Below, in pieces: positions 17,347-25,426 of a stretch of 64,000 bases of DNA. How positions within the stretch are numbered: the stretch's first letter is position 1; every line of letters begins with the position of its first letter. The notes below the pieces were generated by a model. That model saw nothing but the letters and a program-made list of their open reading frames with translations. It was not told the DNA's origin and did not search any database. The DNA is from Flammeovirgaceae bacterium UBA6059 (lineage in GTDB: Bacteria; Bacteroidota; Bacteroidia; Cytophagales; Cyclobacteriaceae): positions 62,001 through 126,000 of the forward strand of contig DIYH01000040.1 in NCBI GenBank assembly GCA_002435755.1. The letters are read 5' to 3'. The translations under genes were made by a program, and so were the position numbers.

Positions 17347-18576
17347 TCACAAAGTTATGTTTTTGGGCCAGCATAGATAGTGTTTTTTCACGATTTTGCT
17401 CATTGCTTTAATGTTGGGTAGATCGGTAGCTTGTGCCACGTCTACAAGCTCTCCTTTCTTGGTCAACACCTTTATCGTCTTACCTTCAACTATGTACGCC
17501 GAGTTACTCACATCACCTTGCCCCACAAAGTATTTAGCCTCACTAGTGCTGAGCCGGAAAGTTGCTGCTACTTGTTTTCTAAGTTGAGTAACCTCTGTTT
17601 TCTCAATTTTTTCGTTTGCCAATCTGATTTTGAAAAGCCTACGCTCCAGAATCATTCTGCTAAGCAGTTGCAAAACAGAGTCTTCATGATTGAGCCAATA
17701 TTTGATGGAGGCCCAAACATCTGTATCGTCGAGTATTGAGAATGTGTCTATGATGCTCGGGTCGTTGATGAAGTCTTCATGACTAATATCCTGCTTAAGA
17801 AAGAAGCTGAACTGTGGAGTGGCTTGTACTACTACACCCTGTTGATTGAGTTTTCTGGCTCGCCTGATGAGTTCGATAAGCATTTTTTCTGCCCCTACTG
17901 AAGTTTTGTGCAGGTAGACTTGCCAATACATGAGCCTACGCGCACTTAGGAAGTTTTCTATACTGTAGATGCCTTTCTCTTCCACAACGATCTGATCATC
18001 CACTACATCAAGCATTTTGATGATCCTATCAGCTCCGATAGTCCCTTCTGAAACGCCGGTAAAAAAGCTATCACGCATCAGGTAATCGAGCCTGTCAATG
18101 TCTAACTGACTTGCCACAAGCTCATGAAAAAAATGGCGCTCGTACCGACCGTCAAATATTTTCTGCGCCAGGGTAAGCTTTCCATCAAATTCTTCGTTTA
18201 ACCGATTGATGATCATTCGGGAGATTTCCTCATGGCGAATACCTTGAAGGAGACTGAACTCGAGGGTATGAGAAAACGGTCCGTGACCTACATCATGCAA
18301 GAGTATGGCAAGCTGAGCGGCTTCAAATTCTTCATCGGAAATATTATGTCCTTTGAACCGCAGGTTTTCTAACGTAATGCTCATCAAATGCATGGCGCCA
18401 ATGGCGTGATGAAATCGGGTATGCAGAGCTCCGGGGTAGACAAAGTCCGTTAAGCCGAGCTGCTTGATACGCCTTAACCGTTGAAAAAAAGGATGCTGAA
18501 TAACGTCAAAAATGACCCCTGAAGGTATAGTAATAAACCCATAAACCGGGTCATTGATGATCTTATTCTTATTCAG
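17347..18576 (-). CDS. HD-superfamily phosphohydrolase (dGTPase/SAMHD1-like), non-ATG start
   Basis: The first ATG in this frame (18393) would cut off a conserved part of the protein. The frame continues upstream through KIINDPVYGFITI, IQHPFFQRLRRIKQLGL and YPGALHTRFHHAIGA, the standard N-terminus of this family. Only CTG (18576), ATT or ATC codons precede it before an in-frame TAA at 18592-18594. I place the start at the CTG, giving 409 residues, the usual size. The metal site is His in TRFHH plus LLHDVGHGPFSH. Relatives cleave (d)NTPs. It leads the lpxD-lpxC/fabZ-lpxA operon and is divergent from porX with only 40 bp between. The substrate is not known. The start codon is inferred. Confidence 0.88.
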   Translation of the reverse strand: MNKNKIINDPVYGFITIPSGVIFDVIQHPFFQRLRRIKQLGLTDFVYPGALHTRFHHAIGAMHLMSITLENLRFKGHNISDEEFEAAQLAILLHDVGHGPFSHTLEFSLLQGIRHEEISRMIINRLNEEFDGKLTLAQKIFDGRYERHFFHELVASQLDIDRLDYLMRDSFFTGVSEGTIGADRIIKMLDVVDDQIVVEEKGIYSIENFLSARRLMYWQVYLHKTSVGAEKMLIELIRRARKLNQQGVVVQATPQFSFFLKQDISHEDFINDPSIIDTFSILDDTDVWASIKYWLNHEDSVLQLLSRMILERRLFKIRLANEKIEKTEVTQLRKQVAATFRLSTSEAKYFVGQGDVSNSAYIVEGKTIKVLTKKGELVDVAQATDLPNIKAMSKIVKKHYLCWPKNITL

Positions 18577-18616
18577 GATAAAAGGATTAATTTAAAGCCG
18601 AAATATAGAGAAGAGG

Positions 18617-20179
18617 ATGCAAAAATATAAGATTTTGTGGGCGGATGATGAGATTGAACTGCTTAAACCCCATATACTTTTTTTAAATAATAAAGGGTAC
18701 AATGTGACGCCTGTCAATAGTGGGGCTGATGCTTTGGATGAGATTGGAAATGACAACTATGATATAGTATTTCTTGATGAGAACATGCCGGGAATGTCGG
18801 GGCTGGAGACACTAAGCCATATTAAGACGAGCAATCCCAATGTGCCTGTAGTGATGATCACAAAGAGTGAGGAGGAGCACATCATGGAAGAGGCGATAGG
18901 CAGCAAAATTGCCGACTATCTCATTAAGCCGCTCAACCCCAATCAGATACTACTTTCTGTTAAGAAGCTCCTGGACAACAAACGCCTCGTGAGCGAGAAA
19001 ACCAACTTGAGCTATCAGCAGGATTTCCGAAACATCAGTATGGCTTTTTATGATGATATGGACTATCGGGAATGGGTTGATGTCTACAAAAAACTGGTGT
19101 ACTGGGAGTTGGAAATTGAGAATACGGAAGACAAGAGTATGTCAGAAATCCTGGATAATCAGAAAGATGAAGCGAATAAGAACTTTGCCTCCTTTATCAA
19201 GTCGAATTATGAAGACTGGCTCAATGATCCAAACAGTGATTACCCGGTCTTGAGTCATCAGGTGATGAAGAAAAAGGTTTTTCCACAGTTGGAAGATGAT
19301 GTACCTGTCTTTTTCATTGTTATTGATAATCTTCGCTATGACCAGTGGGAGATCCTCGAGCCGGCTATGGCTGATCTGTTCAATATCGTAGAGGATGACT
19401 TTTACTACAGCATCTTGCCCACAACTACAGCTTATGCTCGCAACGCCATTTTTTCAGGTATGACACCCAAAGAAATGGAAAGAAAGCATCCGGATCTCTG
19501 GGTTGGTGATGATAAAGAAGAGGGGAAAAACAACTATGAAGAGGAATTTCTCAAGCACAATCTTGACAAGAACAGGCTCAATATCAGATCCAGCTATCAC
19601 AAGATCATCCATGTGAGTCATGGAAAGACGCTCGTCGATAATACGGCCAATCTTATGAATAACGATCTCAACGTGATCGTATTCAACTTCGTAGATATGC
19701 TCTCGCACGCGCGTACTGATATGCAAATGATAAGGGAGCTTGCTCCGGATGAGGCTGCCTATCGATCACTGACTCTGTCTTGGTTTATGCACTCATCCCT
19801 GTTAGATTTTGTAAAGAAGATATCTGAGAGCAATGTGAAGGTGATCATAACAACTGATCATGGTACCATACGCGTAAAACGCCCTTTTAAGATCATTGGC
19901 GATAGGAATACGAATACCAACCTCAGATACAAACAAGGTAAGAATCTGGGCTATGATGGCAAAGACGTATTTGAAGTGCGTAAGCCGGAGTTGATGCAAC
20001 TTCCCCGACAGAATGTAAGTACTTCGTTTGCAATAGCTCAAGAGGACTATTTTTTCGCTTATCCGAATAACTTTAACTACTACGTGAATCACTACAAGGA
20101 TACATTTCAACATGGCGGTATAAGCATGGAAGAGATGATACTGCCTATTGTGACCCTGCGGCCGAAGAATTATGGCTAA
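18617..20179 (+). CDS. porX: PorX, type IX secretion response regulator with PglZ domain
   Basis: 520 residues. Residues 1-120 are a receiver domain with the phosphoacceptor Asp54 in VFLDENMPG and Lys in YLIKPLNP. After a helical linker, residues about 205-520 are a PglZ domain of the alkaline phosphatase superfamily: FIVIDNLRYDQW (metal Asp), PTTTAYARN (nucleophile Thr) and TTDHGTIRV (metal Asp-His). In Porphyromonas gingivalis PorX works with the kinase PorY and the ECF factor SigP to control type IX secretion genes, and its PglZ domain cleaves oligonucleotides. It overlaps tsaE by 8 nt. A purine-rich GAAGAGG lies directly before the ATG. Confidence 0.95.
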   Translation: MQKYKILWADDEIELLKPHILFLNNKGYNVTPVNSGADALDEIGNDNYDIVFLDENMPGMSGLETLSHIKTSNPNVPVVMITKSEEEHIMEEAIGSKIADYLIKPLNPNQILLSVKKLLDNKRLVSEKTNLSYQQDFRNISMAFYDDMDYREWVDVYKKLVYWELEIENTEDKSMSEILDNQKDEANKNFASFIKSNYEDWLNDPNSDYPVLSHQVMKKKVFPQLEDDVPVFFIVIDNLRYDQWEILEPAMADLFNIVEDDFYYSILPTTTAYARNAIFSGMTPKEMERKHPDLWVGDDKEEGKNNYEEEFLKHNLDKNRLNIRSSYHKIIHVSHGKTLVDNTANLMNNDLNVIVFNFVDMLSHARTDMQMIRELAPDEAAYRSLTLSWFMHSSLLDFVKKISESNVKVIITTDHGTIRVKRPFKIIGDRNTNTNLRYKQGKNLGYDGKDVFEVRKPELMQLPRQNVSTSFAIAQEDYFFAYPNNFNYYVNHYKDTFQHGGISMEEMILPIVTLRPKNYG

Positions 20180-20609
20180 GGAATTTTCTTACGAGGGAGT
20201 CGATGAAATAAAAAATGCGGCAAGGTTCATCAAAGAATACGCTGGTCATAGCAAGGTCTGGTTGCTTCAGGGTGAGATGGGTGCGGGAAAGACTACTTTG
20301 GTCAAAGCACTAGGTGCGCTATGGGGTATTGTTGATGAGATTTCAAGTCCTACTTACAGCCTTGTGAACGAGTACGCGGACCACAGTGGCCGGACTTACT
20401 ATCATTTCGATTTCTATAGAATAAATGATGAAGAGGAGGCTTATGATATAGGAACTGAGGAATACCTCTACTCAGGTGACTTATGCCTGATCGAGTGGAG
20501 CGATAAAATACCTTCATTAATTCCTGATCAATACCTCGAAATAAGTATTAATTTAGTGTCAGCTACAGGCCGAAACCTTATTCTGACACACCATGACCGA
20601 ACCCTTTAA
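20172..20609 (+). CDS. tsaE: tRNA threonylcarbamoyladenosine biosynthesis ATPase
   Basis: 145 residues. TsaE is the ATPase that works with TsaB and TsaD to make the t6A modification at position 37 of ANN-decoding tRNAs. Walker A is GEMGAGKTTL near residue 35, the family motif SSPTYSLVNEY follows near residue 59, and HFDFYRI and CLIEWSDKI complete the conserved core. The start overlaps porX by 8 nt, and the 3' end overlaps the alanine dehydrogenase start by 17 nt, so the three form one translationally coupled unit. Confidence 0.96.
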   Translation: MAKEFSYEGVDEIKNAARFIKEYAGHSKVWLLQGEMGAGKTTLVKALGALWGIVDEISSPTYSLVNEYADHSGRTYYHFDFYRINDEEEAYDIGTEEYLYSGDLCLIEWSDKIPSLIPDQYLEISINLVSATGRNLILTHHDRTL

Positions 20610-21819
20610 ATCAGGTCTTTCTGCGCTAGCCCAGGAAACGGCACTCTATCCAAAAGAGCAATTGCTTAAGATTAAGGAAGGTAACCAAAGCTTATTCATT
20701 GGGGTACCGAAAGAAAAATCCCTTCATGAGAATAGGGTAGCGCTCAAACCCGAATCGGTAGATGTGCTCGTTAGCAATGGCCATAGAGTAAGTGTCGAAA
20801 AGGGGGCAGGAGTTTCCGCTAACTATTCGGATCAGGAGTATAGTGCCGCAGGTGCAGAAATAGTGCTTACCGGCGAAGAAGCCCTGAGGGCGGATATTAT
20901 CATGAAGGTCGAGCCACCGACGCTGCAGGAGATTGAGCATATCAGGAAAGGCAAGACCCTGATTTCTGCTTTCCAGACAGGCAGGCAAACGGCAGCATTC
21001 ATACAGAAGCTCAACGCCAAGCATATTACAGCGATAGGTTATGAGTTTATTGAAGATAAGGTCGGTGGGTTGCCTTTGGTACGTGCCATGAGCGAGATAG
21101 CCGGTAGTTCGGTAATGCTTATTGCTGCGGAGTACCTCAATGCTTCGAATGGAGGTAAAGGAGTGATCCTGGGAGGTATTACTGGTGTGCCGCCAACTAA
21201 GGTGGTAATACTTGGAGCTGGTACAGTGGCGGAATATGGTGCGAGAGCGGCCCTGGGGCTGGGTGTAGACATCCAGATATTTGATAATCATATCTACAAA
21301 CTAAGAAGACTCAAGCACGCTATCGCACAACCTGTATACACCTCAACGATAGATCCAGGTACTCTGGCGCAGGCTATTGAAAATGCTGATGTACTGATCG
21401 GTGCAATAAGAGCTGAAAAAGGCAGAACAAAAATCGTGGTTACGGAGGAAATGGTCGCGAACATGAAGCCTGGCTCTGTGGTCATAGATGTAAGCATAGA
21501 TCAGGGTGGATGTATAGAGAGCAGCGAGCTTACCAACCTGCGAAAGCCTGTATTTGTGAAGCATGACGTGATCCACTATTGTGTTCCCAATATAGCCTCT
21601 CGCTTTCCCCGAACAGCTACTAATGCACTTGGCAATATTTTTACCCCCATACTCAATCAGATTTCTGAGTTAGGGGGAGTTGATGACATGATCTTCAGCC
21701 ATAAATGGTTTATGAAGGGCATTTATTGCTACCGGGGAGCACTCACTAATGTACATCTGGCCCGCAAATTCAATCTTAAATTCAAGGATCTGAATCTGCT
21801 GATGGCAGCCCGGTTCTAG
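20593..21819 (+). CDS. ald: Alanine dehydrogenase (AlaDH/PNT family)
   Basis: 408 residues. The family catalyses reversible NAD-dependent deamination of L-alanine to pyruvate in the cytoplasm. FIGVPKEKSLHENRVAL is the N-terminal substrate-binding signature (Arg and Lys near residues 38-52), and KVVILGAGTVAEYGARAALG (about residue 204) is the Rossmann nucleotide site. The family's DVSIDQGG and CVPNIASRFPRTAT segments follow. It has about 30 extra N-terminal residues compared with the Bacillus enzyme, and this longer form is common next to tsaE in Bacteroidota. It could be mistaken for a transhydrogenase alpha subunit, but no beta subunit is present. It overlaps tsaE at its start and the convergent small gene by 4 bp. 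Confidence 0.9.
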   Translation: MTEPFKSGLSALAQETALYPKEQLLKIKEGNQSLFIGVPKEKSLHENRVALKPESVDVLVSNGHRVSVEKGAGVSANYSDQEYSAAGAEIVLTGEEALRADIIMKVEPPTLQEIEHIRKGKTLISAFQTGRQTAAFIQKLNAKHITAIGYEFIEDKVGGLPLVRAMSEIAGSSVMLIAAEYLNASNGGKGVILGGITGVPPTKVVILGAGTVAEYGARAALGLGVDIQIFDNHIYKLRRLKHAIAQPVYTSTIDPGTLAQAIENADVLIGAIRAEKGRTKIVVTEEMVANMKPGSVVIDVSIDQGGCIESSELTNLRKPVFVKHDVIHYCVPNIASRFPRTATNALGNIFTPILNQISELGGVDDMIFSHKWFMKGIYCYRGALTNVHLARKFNLKFKDLNLLMAARF

Positions 21820-22067
21820 TTACCTTTTCTGATAAGACTCGCTATCGCAATGGTGGCGATGACCACCCATACTATGTTGATAGCAGTTGACGGATAGGCC
21901 CCATAATAGACCGTATTAATAATAAGGAATATCCCACCTGTTAGGTTCAACATTTGATAAAGCAGCGAGTTGGATCTGATCTTCTGATAGCTGTTGAGAC
22001 CATAGGCGAGGATCACTTCTATCGAACCAATCCAGCCTATTATGTCAATGATCAACTGCCAATTCAT
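21816..22067 (-). CDS. Small integral membrane protein, CBU_0592 type
   Basis: 83 residues with three hydrophobic spans (about 4-22, 37-57, 61-78) and a short basic end, RKGN. The pattern IIGWIGSIEVILAYGLNS, LLYQMLNLTGGIFLIINT and AYPSTAINIVW is that of the widespread CBU_0592-like membrane domain, whose function is unknown; it distantly resembles a single SWEET/PQ-loop half. The start overlaps the valS stop by 4 nt (ATGA), so it is translated with valS, although no functional link is obvious. The end overlaps the convergent alanine dehydrogenase by 4 bp. Confidence 0.8.
   Translation of the reverse strand: MNWQLIIDIIGWIGSIEVILAYGLNSYQKIRSNSLLYQMLNLTGGIFLIINTVYYGAYPSTAINIVWVVIATIAIASLIRKGN
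21841..21850 (+). repeat. GCTATCGCAA decamer, copy 2
   Basis: Exact decamer inside the small membrane protein gene. On that gene's strand it reads as part of codons for Ala-Ile-Ala with GCG and ATA codons. Confidence 0.6.
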
Positions 22068-24751
22068 TGTTTGAGCTTAGCAAGGTTGTCTTCAAGTGAT
22101 TTGATCTTGGTAATGGTATCTTCCAGCTTTTTACGTTCCATCGCCACCACTTTTTCCGGTGCATTATTGACAAAACGCTCATTACTCAACTTCTTTTCAA
22201 TACTGCTTTTGAAGCCAATGAGATATTTCAGTTCCTTCTTGATTTCTGCACTTTCTTTCTCAGGATCAATCAACCCCGCTAAGGTTACATGGCACTCATT
22301 GGTCCTTACTACAAAAGAAGCTGCGTTGGACGGGACATCAGTAGAGAAACTAATGCCATCCAGATTAGAAAGCTTTTTGATCACCCCAGCAAATGCAGGA
22401 AGGTCTTCAGTCCCTTTTTGGTTGACCGTCAGTGGTAACGCCTCCTTCATGGAGATGCCTTTTTCATTTCTGAGATTTCTGACCGCACTGATGATCTCGA
22501 ATGCTTCTTCTGCTACCGCAATGATATCCGGGTCATAACTGGCTTGTTTTGGCCATTCGGAGACGATAATACAGTCGTCATTTGACCTATCGGAAAGTTG
22601 GTGCCAGAGCTCTTCGGTAATAAACGGCATGAACGGATGCAGCAGCTTGAGTACTTGTGCGAAAAAGTCAGTAGTTGCATCAAAAGTAGCCTGATCGATT
22701 GGTTGGCCGTACTCAGGTTTTACCATTTCAAGGTACCAGCTACAGAAGTCGTCCCATACGAGCTTGTATGTGCTCATCAATGCATCAGAAATCCGATACT
22801 TAGAAAAATGATCTTCAATGTCAGCCAGCGCTTTATAGTACCTCGAATCAAACCACTTGATAGCAATTTCATTTTCAGCGTTTTTCTGACCTTCAGCGAC
22901 TTCCCAGCCTTTAACTAACCTGAAAGCGTTCCAGATCTTGTTAGCAAAGTTTCTTCCTTGTTCGACAAGTTTTTCGTCGAAGAGCAGATCATTTCCGGCA
23001 GGGGAGGAGAAGAGCATACCTGTCCTAACACCATCTGCACCATACTGGGCGATCAACTCCAAAGGGTCAGGAGAATTGCCTAGCGACTTGGACATCTTAC
23101 GGCGTTGCTTATCACGTACGATACCCGTCAGATAGACGTTTTCAAATGGTTTCTTGTCCATGTATTCGTACCCGGCGATAATCATTCGGGCTACCCAGAA
23201 GAAAAGGATCTCAGGGGCAGTTACCAACACGCTGGTAGGATAGAAGTAGTCTAAGTCTGCATTGGTACCAGCCTTGATCTTCCCTGCTTCCGGATCAAAA
23301 GAATTATTGCCAAACCCTTTGAAGACTTCTATTGGGAACAGCCAGGAAGAAGCCCAGGTATCAAGTACGTCACTATCCTGCTTCAAATCATCGGCTTGCA
23401 AAGAAGGGTTACTGGTAGCCTCCCGAGCGAGTTGGACAGCTTCATCAATACTGACTGCTACTACAAAATCATCATCACCTTCACCGTAGAAGTAAGCTGG
23501 AATACGCTGACCCCACCAAAGCTGTCTCGAGATACACCAGTCGCGTACATTCTCCATCCAGTGAGTGTAAGTATTTTTAAACTTGGATGGATGCAGTTGC
23601 ACATCATCTTCTACCACAGCTGCCAACGCCTGTCGAGAGATGTCTTTCATTTTGATGAACCATTGTAGCGATAACTTAGGCTCCACTACAGTGTTGGTTC
23701 GTTCCGACCTTCCGATTCTGGTAGTAAAATCTTCCGAACTGACAAGATCTCCGGTAGCCTTCAGGTCCTTGACCACCATCTTACGCACAACGAACCGGTC
23801 CTTACCCACATAGTCGGGTACGCCACATTTCTCATTGAGTGTACCATCTTGGTTGATAGTATCGATGACTTCCAGGTTATGCCGCTGACCAATCTCATAG
23901 TCATTGGGGTCATGGGCGGGCGTAACTTTGAGACAACCTGTACCAAACTCCATGTCCACATAGCTGTCAGCAATGATAGGAATAGGGCGCTCTACAAATG
24001 GCACTAATGCATGCTTACCTAGCAGATGCTTATATCGGTCGTCTTTAGGATTGACAGCAATGGCTGAATCACCCATAATGGTCTCCGGCCTAACAGTAGC
24101 GATAGTCACATACTCGTTCTCAGATTCTTTGATCTTATACCTCACAGAATAGAGCGTGGCAGTTTCTCCGTTCTCATTGTAGATCACCTCTTCATTAGAC
24201 AGGGCCGTCTTGGCCTCACAGTCCCAGTTGATCATACGGAGGCCTCTATAGATATATCCCTTGCGGTAGAGGTCCACGAACACTTTGATTACAGCGTCAT
24301 AGTACTCTTCATCCATGGTGAAGGCGGTCCGCTCCCAGTCACAACTTGCACCTAATTTTTTGAGCTGCTCGAGTATGATGCCACCGTATTTTTCCTTCCA
24401 CTCCCACGCATGCTTCATGAACTCATCCCTTGACAGGTCACTTTTTTTGATGCCTTTTTCGCGGAGCATCTTTACAACTTTCGCTTCGGTAGCAATGCTT
24501 GCATGATCCGTGCCGGGTACCCAACAAGCTTCTTTACCCTCCATACGGGCTTTTCGGATCAGTACGTCCTGTATGGTGTTGTTGAGCATGTGTCCCATAT
24601 GCAATACACCGGTCACATTGGGAGGAGGAATGACGATGCTGAATGGCTCTTTGTCCGGGTTAGGTTCTGCATGAAAGAACCCTTGATCCATCCAATGTTG
24701 GTACCACTTATCTTCTACTTCTAATGGGTTGTATTTGCTTGAGAGTGACAT
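22064..24751 (-). CDS. valS: Valyl-tRNA synthetase
   Basis: 895 residues, the normal length. It charges tRNA-Val in the cytoplasm. The class I catalytic signatures are present: HIGH-type PNVTGVLHMGHMLNN near residue 41, and KMSKS-type RRKMSKSLGNSPDPLE near residue 545. Between them is the CP1 editing domain that removes mischarged Thr (AVNPKDDRYKHLLGK, PAHDPNDYEIGQRH). The DALMSTYKLVWDDFCSWYLE stretch belongs to the tRNA-binding helical domain, and residues after about 830 form the C-terminal coiled coil (KKELKYLIGFKSSIEKKL). A TAnnTTTG box lies about 47 bp upstream. Confidence 0.98.
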   Translation of the reverse strand: MSLSSKYNPLEVEDKWYQHWMDQGFFHAEPNPDKEPFSIVIPPPNVTGVLHMGHMLNNTIQDVLIRKARMEGKEACWVPGTDHASIATEAKVVKMLREKGIKKSDLSRDEFMKHAWEWKEKYGGIILEQLKKLGASCDWERTAFTMDEEYYDAVIKVFVDLYRKGYIYRGLRMINWDCEAKTALSNEEVIYNENGETATLYSVRYKIKESENEYVTIATVRPETIMGDSAIAVNPKDDRYKHLLGKHALVPFVERPIPIIADSYVDMEFGTGCLKVTPAHDPNDYEIGQRHNLEVIDTINQDGTLNEKCGVPDYVGKDRFVVRKMVVKDLKATGDLVSSEDFTTRIGRSERTNTVVEPKLSLQWFIKMKDISRQALAAVVEDDVQLHPSKFKNTYTHWMENVRDWCISRQLWWGQRIPAYFYGEGDDDFVVAVSIDEAVQLAREATSNPSLQADDLKQDSDVLDTWASSWLFPIEVFKGFGNNSFDPEAGKIKAGTNADLDYFYPTSVLVTAPEILFFWVARMIIAGYEYMDKKPFENVYLTGIVRDKQRRKMSKSLGNSPDPLELIAQYGADGVRTGMLFSSPAGNDLLFDEKLVEQGRNFANKIWNAFRLVKGWEVAEGQKNAENEIAIKWFDSRYYKALADIEDHFSKYRISDALMSTYKLVWDDFCSWYLEMVKPEYGQPIDQATFDATTDFFAQVLKLLHPFMPFITEELWHQLSDRSNDDCIIVSEWPKQASYDPDIIAVAEEAFEIISAVRNLRNEKGISMKEALPLTVNQKGTEDLPAFAGVIKKLSNLDGISFSTDVPSNAASFVVRTNECHVTLAGLIDPEKESAEIKKELKYLIGFKSSIEKKLSNERFVNNAPEKVVAMERKKLEDTITKIKSLEDNLAKLKQ

Positions 24752-24797
24752 TTGTCTTGCTACCTATTAATCTGTTCTCAGTCCAATTTTAAGAGCG

Positions 24798-24805
24798 CAA
24801 AGCTA
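24798..24805 (-). promoter_or_regulatory. -7 box for valS
   Basis: On the minus strand this reads TAGCTTTG, an exact TAnnTTTG match, 47 bp before the valS start. No TTG sits at the preferred 17-23 bp further upstream. Confidence 0.4.
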
Positions 24806-25012
24806 AATATTTTATCTACAAGGGCATTAGATAATGATAGCCTAAGCTTGGTTGAGTTGCGTGGGATTCCTTACCAGAATAAGCTTAATAGTTTAGTTGT
24901 AAAATCGATGTAATTCACTTTTTCATGATGCTCCTCATTTCACTGACAGGGATGGTTGGGTTGAGTTTCTGAATGGTGCTGGCCTTCAAAAGAGCGAAAT
25001 AGAGGAATCAAA
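24806..25012. other. Intergenic region between valS and the PadR gene
   Basis: About 200 bp upstream of both divergent genes. I see no coding frame or RNA-like fold in it. The regulatory elements I can support are listed separately on either side. Confidence 0.4.
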
Positions 25013-25071
25013 ACTACAATTAGGAAAATACCTAAGCATTGGACTATATTTGCAATACTACAATTAGGAAA
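25013..25071 (+). promoter_or_regulatory. padR promoter bracketed by two 15-bp direct repeats
   Basis: ACTACAATTAGGAAA occurs at 25013-25027 and again, identically, at 25057-25071, 44 bp apart (about four helical turns). Between them is TATATTTG (25045-25052), an exact Bacteroidota -7 box. The first copy therefore covers the -33 region and the second covers the start of the transcript, ending 7 bp before the PadR start codon. This is the arrangement expected of an autoregulatory operator; the binding protein is inferred, most simply PadR itself. Confidence 0.6.
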
Positions 25072-25078
25072 TAAACCG

Positions 25079-25426
25079 ATGGGAAAATATCAACTAGGTG
25101 AGTTCGAAGAGATCGTCATGCTTACAGTCGGTATTCTTCATGGCAATGCCTACGGGGTATCCATCAAAAAGGAGATCGAGGTGCGACTTGAGAGGAAAGT
25201 GAGTGTAGGCGCACTCCAGTCAGCTCTAAGACGATTGGAGGAGAAGGGTTATCTTTTGTCTAAGGAAGGTGAGTCCACTAATGTGAGAGGAGGCAGGCCC
25301 AAGCGCTATTTCACGATCACAAACACAGGAAGGAGTGCAATAGAATACAGTCGTCAAATGCGTAATGAGCTGTGGGACGCGATACCTAAGGTGACTTTAC
25401 AATTAAAAAAAGCTGGTTCAATATGA
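25079..25426 (+). CDS. PadR-family transcriptional regulator
   Basis: 115 residues. The N-terminal winged helix shows the PadR pattern: LGEFEEIVMLTVGIL, GNAYGVSIKKEIE, VGALQSALRRLEEKGYL and GRPKRYFTITNTGR. The C-terminal helix is short, giving the compact subfamily-2 type of PadR. These proteins usually repress a neighbouring transporter or detoxification gene. The stop overlaps the start of the permease by 4 nt (ATGA), so regulator and permease are translated together. The promoter region carries a perfect direct repeat that is a good candidate for its own operator. Confidence 0.93.
   Translation: MGKYQLGEFEEIVMLTVGILHGNAYGVSIKKEIEVRLERKVSVGALQSALRRLEEKGYLLSKEGESTNVRGGRPKRYFTITNTGRSAIEYSRQMRNELWDAIPKVTLQLKKAGSI

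Noticed and set aside
20692..21291. A 199-residue minus-strand frame inside alanine dehydrogenase
   Set aside because: Antisense shadow of a full-length conserved enzyme, with His/Tyr-rich low-sense composition.
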